From NCBI RefSeq assembly GCF_001427585.1, contig NZ_LMGY01000021.1, positions 127,019 to 176,836 on the forward strand: 49,818 nucleotides of DNA, written 5' to 3'. This DNA comes from Pseudoxanthomonas sp. Root630. Its GTDB lineage: Bacteria; Pseudomonadota; Gammaproteobacteria; Xanthomonadales; Xanthomonadaceae. The notes under the pieces were generated by a model. That model saw nothing but the letters and a program-made list of their open reading frames with translations. It had not been told where the DNA came from and searched no databases. The first letter of the stretch is position 1. Each line of letters opens with the position of its first letter. The position numbers were made by a program, and so were the translations under genes. Shown here piece after piece: positions 45,115 through 49,818 of this stretch.

Positions 45115-45453
45115 TCACTTCGTTAGCGCCCGCAGGCTGGTGAATACGAAGCCTCCACCGAACACGATCATCGCCAGGATGATGAACACGGCCAGGCCAC
45201 CGGTGTACGCATGCTGCTTGATCTCGACGATCCACGTCCCCGTGCGCCAGCACTTCTCGGCGAGGTACAGGCCACACAGCAGAAACAGCGCGCCCAGGAA
45301 CAGGATGGTCTTCTGGCTGGATCGGTCGATGGCGTTCACCGGGGCATTCTCGCCTGCGCCCACGGCGGACGGGAAGACGCATGGCGAGCCTTGCGGGCCG
45401 CGCATGTCGGGAGCGACGGGGCCATGCTCCGCAGAAACAACGTGCCGCGCCAT
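45115..45453 (-). CDS. Small membrane protein, 112 residues
   Basis: Two membrane helices at about 50-66 and 86-108 follow a polar N-terminus of about 45 residues. No family is recognised. ATG 45453 has a GGGAG-type Shine-Dalgarno 4 nt upstream, which is somewhat close, so the start is uncertain. It ends at 45115, shortly before an unremarkable 130-bp stretch. The gap 45454-45572 on its other side contains only short frames with coding-like pieces but no whole gene. Confidence 0.5.
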   Translation of the reverse strand: MARHVVSAEHGPVAPDMRGPQGSPCVFPSAVGAGENAPVNAIDRSSQKTILFLGALFLLCGLYLAEKCWRTGTWIVEIKQHAYTGGLAVFIILAMIVFGGGFVFTSLRALTK

Positions 45454-45572
45454 AGGCTCCCGTCATTCTTCTGGAAGATCCGGATCTCAGTGTTGGATTC
45501 GGGAGGCGAAACCGGCTTCGTCCTCGACACCCACGCTGGATGGCAGATCCCGTGACGTGCACGAGAACCGCT

Positions 45573-46079
45573 TCATCGCGGATGGCGGCTTGCCTTGCCC
45601 GGCTTCCCATCGACGAGGATGTACTCGTGGTTGCCGCTTTTCCAGGTGGGCGTGTTGCTGTCGATCCTTGCGCACGGCCGGCCACCGCAGGACGTGATCT
45701 CGACGTGCCGCAACGCCTCATGCACCTCCGCCTTGATCTCAGCTGCGTCAGCGCGGGCCTGCGCTGCACCCAGTCGGTCGTTGGCTTGCTTCAGCATCAG
45801 CAGCCAAGCGGCGAACAGCAGCACGAGCAGAGCGGATACGCCTGCCACGCTCTGCCAGGCACGGACGACCTTGGGGCGCAGCGCCGCCTCCATCCGCTGC
45901 TGGTGGTCGCGGAACATCGCCACCATCGCCTGCTTGAACTGGGCCTCCTCCTGCTCACGGGTGGTGCGGATGGCGATTTGCGCATCCTGTGCCTGCTTCT
46001 GCAGCCCAGCGACCAGCTTCTCCAGCTTGCCGGTAGCCGCCATGAACGGGCCGAACGCGTCGCGGTTCTCGTGGTTCAT
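45573..46079 (-). CDS. Single-TM coiled-coil protein downstream of zeta-toxin effector
   Basis: This 168-residue protein starts with a cytoplasmic helical segment (about 14-70, with TGKLEKLVAGLQKQAQDAQ) of coiled-coil character, then one membrane helix at about 77-96, then a C-terminal domain of about 70 residues that should lie in the periplasm and contains Cys131 and Cys136 (SCGGRPC). The start is 14 bp after the toxin gene stop, with GGAGAAGGGA as Shine-Dalgarno, so it is in the same operon. I do not recognise the family with confidence; it could be a second immunity protein, a chaperone/adaptor, or an unrelated accessory factor. Confidence 0.65.
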   Translation of the reverse strand: MNHENRDAFGPFMAATGKLEKLVAGLQKQAQDAQIAIRTTREQEEAQFKQAMVAMFRDHQQRMEAALRPKVVRAWQSVAGVSALLVLLFAAWLLMLKQANDRLGAAQARADAAEIKAEVHEALRHVEITSCGGRPCARIDSNTPTWKSGNHEYILVDGKPGKASRHPR

Positions 46080-46093
46080 TCCCTTCTCCGGCT

Positions 46094-48898
46094 TCACATC
46101 CACATCCCATGCTGCGCGCTCGCCTGTCGCTCGTGCGCGCGCTGCATGTCCTGTTGCGCCTGTCGCTGCGTTTCCACCTCCAGCTTCTGGAAGCTCCGCT
46201 CCAGCGGCTGGAACGACGCAAGCAACCCGTCGATCTGCGTGTACTGGCTCAATACGGGGTTGCGCTCGTTGTGGCAGGACACCCGCAGGTGGCCGTCGTC
46301 CCGCACATGGATGTCGTCGATCGACGGCATGCGCCGCTGCGTCGCCTCGCAGGCCACGACGCCGGCGATGCGCTCCATGTCGGCCTGGTCGGCATAGCCC
46401 ACCGCCTCCGGCCCCAGCCGCTCCAGGTGCTGCATCGCCTGCACGAACAGCGGCCGGTCGCGGCCTGGCAGGTGCTGCTGGTGTTGCAGCGTGCGCTCCT
46501 GCGATCCGGCGACGAGCCGCTGCCCGTCGTCGGAATCGAGGAACGCGATCGACGCCGCGCGCACGCCTTCGTCGTCGCCGGCCGCCAACGCGTGCAGGTA
46601 CTGCTCCACCAGCCGGTCGCTCTGCGCCATCGTGGCCGACGGTGCCGGGCGCGCATCGGCAGCGGGGGTCGGGCCTTGCGCACGCTGGATGTCTTCGGTC
46701 GTGGTCACCGCGGCAACGACATAGGTCTTGCCGTCGGCGTCCAGGCGCAGGCTGGCGATGGGGCTGTCCACGTCAAGACGACCCTGGGCGCCACGTTGCA
46801 GCTGCAGGGCGGTGGTGTCCGGGTCCAGGCCGTGCATCGTCTGTGTGGCCCGCACCGCGGCCACGCTGGCCGCCAGTCGTGCCGCGTCCGGCACCACGCC
46901 GGCGTTCGCATAAGCGCCCATCACGGTGTCGCGCAGGCGGTCGTCGGGCGTGGGCGGCGGTGGCGCCTGGACGGTCCGGGGCGACGGCAGCCGCGCGCGC
47001 AAGACCTCGCGGGTGGCGTCCAACTCCTCGCGCAGGTTGCCGGTCGCCGTGGCGTTGTAGATCAGTCCTTCGCTGACCCATTCGCCGTTCGCGCGGCGCT
47101 GGTAGCGGTTCGCGTCGGAGGCGATCAGGGTATCCGGGTCGGAGCGCGCATGGCGCACCGCGTCCGGCATCGGACCGTGGGCCGCCCAGCCGTTGCGGGC
47201 GTAGGCCTCTTCATAGCGCGCGGCGATCGCCGCGGGACTGTTGGCGGCGTTCTGCAAGACGGTCTGGGCCGCGGCGCGATCCAGTTCGTCGGCACGTTCG
47301 GGGCTGGCGACATCGACGCGCTTCTGGCTCATGCCGCGCTCGGTGAAGGCAACCATCACCTCGCGCTGCCATGCCTGTTGGTCGGTATCACGCGTCCAGG
47401 CGGCCGGGAAGGCACTCGGCGGGTCGCTGGCCTTGGCAGGCTGCACGAAGGGATCGCGTTGGCTCGGTGGGCCGCCGAGCATCAGTTCGACCGATGTGCT
47501 GGTCGAGCGGTAGTTCAACTCGTTGGCCAGGGCAGGCGATGCACGCAGCGGGCCGCGCCTCGGGTTGTCGATCCCGTCGTTGCTGGCATCGATCGGTGCG
47601 TGGCGCTGCCAGCCTTGTGCGGGCTGGTCCGGGTCGTAGGTCCAGGCATGGCCCTGGCGATCCTGCTGGTTGTAGATCCGGCGGTTGTCGGTCCATGCGG
47701 CGATCTCGTCGCCGGCAACCGCGCCGGCAATGCCGCCGAGCGCGCCGGTGACGACCAGGCCCGGGCCGGTTTCGACGCCCGCGACGGCGCCGGCCGTCAT
47801 GCCCAGCCCGGCACCGGCAAAGCCGCCCACGCTGCGCGCGCCAAAATGGATCAGCTCGGACTCTGCGGCGGTGTCGTTGCCTTCACTGCGCAACCGGCCA
47901 CTGGTGCGCAGGGTGTCGGCCGCGTCGTAGGCATCCAGCGCCAGGCCGGCGATGCCCAGCGTGCTGCCGGCGCGGATGCGGGTGGGGCGGATGCGGATGA
48001 CGTGATCCACATCGACGGCTTGCCGGGCTGCACGATCGACGCCGTCCACCACATGATTGTTGCTGCGTTCGACGAGCAGATTGTCACGGGTCCGCGGATC
48101 GATCTTGTCATTGGGCAGCGCCTGCGGCAGATCGCGGTGCCACGCCTGCTGTTCACGCCAACCATCGCGCAACTTGTGGGTGATGGCAGGGTCTTTCAGG
48201 CGCGCGTCACGGGCCTCCTGCAGTGCCAGCCCTGGCGGTCGCGGGTCGGTACGGCTGTCGTACAGCTCCACGCCCTCGCGGTTGAAGATGCGGATGCGGA
48301 CATCGGTACGCGCATGGATCAGGTCCAGGCTGCCGGGCAGCTTGTCATAGGTCGCATCACGCGCGCCTTCGGGGACGTGGCGGCCGTAGCCTTCATCATC
48401 CAGCTTCTCGGCGAAGCGCTTATCGACGCCGAGTTCGCTCTCCAGTTTTGGCGAAGCGACGACGCGGATTTCCACTTCGTAACCCTTCGCCTGCATGTCG
48501 CTGATGAGATCAGAGGACCACTCGCCGTTGCTGAGCGTGGTGTCGAAGATCAGGTTTTTCCTGCCGGCGACGGCGGCATCACGCAGTTCGTCGGCCCAGG
48601 CGCTGGCATCGGGATGCGTCAGGCCGGACCAGTTGTAGGGGCTGGCAGCACGAAATTCTTCGACATCAGGGTGGAAGTCGCGGAGTTTGTCAGGATCGAT
48701 TCTCACGACGTCATCAAGCAGCTCACGCTCGGCAGCCTTTGCCAGACCGCCCTTGCCTGCCCCGGACTGTCCTCCAAGAATGATGGCCTTTGGGCGTTCA
48801 GAGGACGATTTTTGTAGCAGCCGGCTTTCAGGAAGTATCTCTTCGGTCAGCACGCGCGCATGTGCCTCTGAATCAAGTCGGCCCGAGAAGTCATTCAC
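46094..48898 (-). CDS. Zeta-toxin-domain protein with XVIPCD-like C-terminus (putative type IV secreted effector)
   Basis: A 934-residue multidomain protein. Residues about 30-215 form a zeta-toxin/PezT-like kinase domain: Walker A GGQSGAGKG (42-50), catalytic-Asp region RIDPDKLR (66-73) and FDTTLSN (118-124). Zeta toxins phosphorylate UDP-N-acetylglucosamine or related substrates. Residues 330-410 are Gly/Ala-rich and hydrophobic (GLGMTAGAVAG ... GALGGIAGAVAGDEIAAWTDN), then DRQGHAWTYDPDQPAQGWQRH, a segment known to me from Xanthomonadales effector proteins. The last 125 residues resemble the XVIPCD signal recognised by VirD4 in Xanthomonas-type T4SS, with a Gln-rich tail. The start is GTG 48898, overlapping the upstream stop as GTGA. 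Confidence 0.75.
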   Translation of the reverse strand: MNDFSGRLDSEAHARVLTEEILPESRLLQKSSSERPKAIILGGQSGAGKGGLAKAAERELLDDVVRIDPDKLRDFHPDVEEFRAASPYNWSGLTHPDASAWADELRDAAVAGRKNLIFDTTLSNGEWSSDLISDMQAKGYEVEIRVVASPKLESELGVDKRFAEKLDDEGYGRHVPEGARDATYDKLPGSLDLIHARTDVRIRIFNREGVELYDSRTDPRPPGLALQEARDARLKDPAITHKLRDGWREQQAWHRDLPQALPNDKIDPRTRDNLLVERSNNHVVDGVDRAARQAVDVDHVIRIRPTRIRAGSTLGIAGLALDAYDAADTLRTSGRLRSEGNDTAAESELIHFGARSVGGFAGAGLGMTAGAVAGVETGPGLVVTGALGGIAGAVAGDEIAAWTDNRRIYNQQDRQGHAWTYDPDQPAQGWQRHAPIDASNDGIDNPRRGPLRASPALANELNYRSTSTSVELMLGGPPSQRDPFVQPAKASDPPSAFPAAWTRDTDQQAWQREVMVAFTERGMSQKRVDVASPERADELDRAAAQTVLQNAANSPAAIAARYEEAYARNGWAAHGPMPDAVRHARSDPDTLIASDANRYQRRANGEWVSEGLIYNATATGNLREELDATREVLRARLPSPRTVQAPPPPTPDDRLRDTVMGAYANAGVVPDAARLAASVAAVRATQTMHGLDPDTTALQLQRGAQGRLDVDSPIASLRLDADGKTYVVAAVTTTEDIQRAQGPTPAADARPAPSATMAQSDRLVEQYLHALAAGDDEGVRAASIAFLDSDDGQRLVAGSQERTLQHQQHLPGRDRPLFVQAMQHLERLGPEAVGYADQADMERIAGVVACEATQRRMPSIDDIHVRDDGHLRVSCHNERNPVLSQYTQIDGLLASFQPLERSFQKLEVETQRQAQQDMQRAHERQASAQHGMWM

Positions 48899-49302
48899 TC
48901 GAATAGCTCCTTGTGGTCTTGGAAGTACCTAAACAGATCCGGCATTCCTCCCATGTTCAACCGAGCGGAACCCATCACGAACTTCTTAGCCTTCGCCAAC
49001 TCGATCACTGCAGGATCACCGATAGCCTCGGCGGCCTTTAGCTCTCCACGCGCTTCGGAGATGAAGGTTTCCAGTCTTCCTTCAAGCTTCCAGATGGCGC
49101 GATCGAACGGATCGACGCCATGCGACGGCTTGGTCAACATCGTATTCAGCACTTCCTGCAAGCGTTCGATATGCTCTGGGTAGTCCTTGAGCATGTCGCG
49201 TAGCGTTTGCGGAATGGGCGGCGGGGGAAGATGTGGCATGGAAAGTCCCTTTTTCTGTGCGGAATTTACTGGTCGCATCTCCTCGAAGACGAGAACATGC
49301 AT
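48895..49302 (-). CDS. Putative immunity/antitoxin protein, copy 1
   Basis: A 135-residue acidic, helical protein encoded directly before the zeta-domain gene, overlapping its start by 4 bp. It ends RYFQDHKELFE. Two starts are possible: ATG 49302 (used), preceded by AGGAG at 6-nt spacing, and ATG 49239 (114 residues), preceded by AGGG. The frame between them is open in both paralogues, with an in-frame 15-bp length difference, which supports the longer form. It shares an identical N-terminal stretch (PPPPIPQTLRDMLKDYP) and the FISEARGELKAAEA core with copy 2. No family is recognised; antitoxin or immunity function is inferred from position. Confidence 0.75.
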   Translation of the reverse strand: MHVLVFEEMRPVNSAQKKGLSMPHLPPPPIPQTLRDMLKDYPEHIERLQEVLNTMLTKPSHGVDPFDRAIWKLEGRLETFISEARGELKAAEAIGDPAVIELAKAKKFVMGSARLNMGGMPDLFRYFQDHKELFE

Positions 49303-49361
49303 CTCCTGATCTGGACAGCTACCGAAAGCGCTTATCTGAAAGCATCCCCGTTCGACTCAAA
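49240..49361 (-). repeat. Tandem repeat leader, unit 1
   Basis: About 120 bp covering the leader of copy 1 and the 3' end of copy 2. The same sequence recurs at 49692-49818 apart from a 15-bp in-frame insertion, marking the borders of tandem gene duplications. Confidence 0.8.
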
Positions 49362-49769
49362 GTAGTCCCACAAGTCATCCATCAGTCCGAGGCGCATTCC
49401 CCCATTGCCAGACCGGGCACGAAACATCAGGCGTTCTTTAGCTTTTGCCCGCCCTACCTCCGCCGAGTCGCCACTAGCCTCGGCAGCCTTGAGCTCTCCG
49501 CGCGCTTCGGAGATGAAGGCCTCCAATGCACCCTCCAAGGCCCAGATGGCCTGCTCGAACAACGGCGTTCCCTTGAATGGCTTCTCCACTACATCATTCA
49601 AGGCGGCTTCTAATGCTTCGATATGCCCTGGGTAGTCCTTGAGCATGTCGCGTAGCGTTTGCGGAATGGGCGGCGGGGGAAGATGTGGCATGGAAAGTCC
49701 CTTTTTCTGTGCGGAATTTACTGGTGCAGGCTGCTCGAAGCGCATCTCCTCGAAGACGAGAACATGCAT
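49332..49769 (-). CDS. Putative immunity/antitoxin protein, copy 2
   Basis: A 145-residue paralogue of copy 1, 29 bp upstream. The N-terminal region and untranslated leader are almost identical at DNA level, while the middle and end differ (HIEALEAALNDVVEKP; WDYFESNGDAFR). The shared core FISEARGELKAAEA is kept. Alternative ATG at 49691 (119 residues) as for copy 1. Tandem duplication followed by divergence in the C-terminal two thirds is typical of immunity genes facing varied toxins, but this remains an inference. Confidence 0.75.
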   Translation of the reverse strand: MHVLVFEEMRFEQPAPVNSAQKKGLSMPHLPPPPIPQTLRDMLKDYPGHIEALEAALNDVVEKPFKGTPLFEQAIWALEGALEAFISEARGELKAAEASGDSAEVGRAKAKERLMFRARSGNGGMRLGLMDDLWDYFESNGDAFR

Positions 49770-49818
49770 CTCCTGATCTGGACAGCTACCGAAAGCGCTT
49801 ATCTGAAAGCATCCCCGT
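49692..49818 (-). repeat. Tandem repeat leader, unit 2
   Basis: Second copy of the 49240-49361 sequence, including GAAAGTCCCTTTTTCTGTGC and the shared GCATCTCCTGATCTGG. It reaches the window edge. The local base composition is more AT-rich than the surrounding chromosome. Confidence 0.8.
49799..49818 (-). CDS. Putative immunity/antitoxin protein, copy 3 (3' end only)
   Basis: The last 17 bases before the window edge plus a TAA stop (49799-49801) read ...GDAFR, identical to the end of copy 2, and are preceded on the plus strand by the same leader as between copies 1 and 2. So a third tandem copy begins outside the window. Only its last five codons are visible. Confidence 0.7.

Noticed and set aside
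45336..45675. Short coding-like fragments (e.g. MSRTKPVSPPESNTEIRIF) between the small membrane protein and the coiled-coil gene
   Set aside because: Overlapping fragments in two frames, no whole gene; could be a decayed gene but evidence is too weak.
46109..48817. Long open frame of 902 codons opposite the zeta-domain gene
   Set aside because: Composition is typical of antisense frames in GC-rich DNA, while the minus-strand frame has recognisable domains.
45573..49818. Possibility that the cassette is a plain chromosomal zeta/epsilon toxin-antitoxin system
   Set aside because: The toxin is 934 residues with an XVIPCD-like end and the partner does not look like an epsilon antitoxin, though a house-keeping TA role is not excluded.

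Overview
The window is high-GC DNA from a gammaproteobacterium of the Xanthomonadaceae (Pseudoxanthomonas / Stenotrophomonas / Xanthomonas / Lysobacter group). The evidence is very GC-rich codon use, a RAYT transposase surrounded by its own REP repeats, family-restricted small genes (DUF3247 with a CPXCG protein, DUF6165, DUF2789), and a putative effector gene at the right end whose C-terminus resembles the Xanthomonadales type IV secretion signal (XVIPCD). About 55 genes are supported. No rRNA, tRNA, CRISPR array or complete prophage was seen.

Left part (1-8.1 kb): end of a probable Gfo/Idh/MocA oxidoreductase; a HAD phosphatase overlapping a DUF2059 secreted protein; soxR divergent from an FMN reductase, with a textbook SoxR box lying in a promoter with a 19-bp spacer; an ABC exporter; a four-TM protein; a DUF3247/CPXCG pair; a DJ-1/PfpI protein; 6-phosphogluconate dehydrogenase and an alpha/beta hydrolase. 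8.2-10.1 kb: a TIGR01777 epimerase and a RAYT gene bracketed by two near-identical REP triplets. 10.1-16.1 kb: iron-permease-like protein, MmcQ/YjbR, VOC protein, a long ECF sigma factor (ECF42 type), an alpha/beta-hydrolase-caspase fusion, DUF1993 and apt. 16.1-27.7 kb: a stand-alone IS5-type DUF4096 protein divergent from a second ECF sigma factor, an isochorismatase-like hydrolase, several exported proteins, an MscS channel, a chemoreceptor, an MFS exporter and a three-gene export-protein/GH2 cluster. 27.8-33 kb: DUF6165 and a 1314-residue patatin-like membrane protein. 33-45 kb: amidohydrolase/LysR pair, XRE regulator, a membrane-protein/metallopeptidase pair, PhyH dioxygenase, several small membrane or secreted proteins, an M28 aminopeptidase, a PNPOx-like protein, DUF2789 and an EF-hand-like secreted protein.

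Right end (45.5-49.8 kb): the most interesting locus. One minus-strand operon reads: tandem copies of a small helical protein (at least three, the third cut by the window edge), then a 934-residue protein with an N-terminal zeta-toxin kinase domain, a glycine/alanine-rich middle and an XVIPCD-like C-terminus, then a 168-residue single-TM coiled-coil protein. Stop/start overlap between the last small gene and the toxin gene, plus tandem duplication with divergence only in the C-terminal two thirds, is what a toxin/immunity cassette looks like. I interpret it as a contact-dependent (type IV secreted) zeta-toxin effector with an expanded immunity array. That role is inference.

Other items worth attention are the hydrolase-caspase fusion, the patatin whose catalytic Ser and Asp are separated by about 680 residues including a multi-TM block, and the RAYT whose stop codon lies inside a REP.
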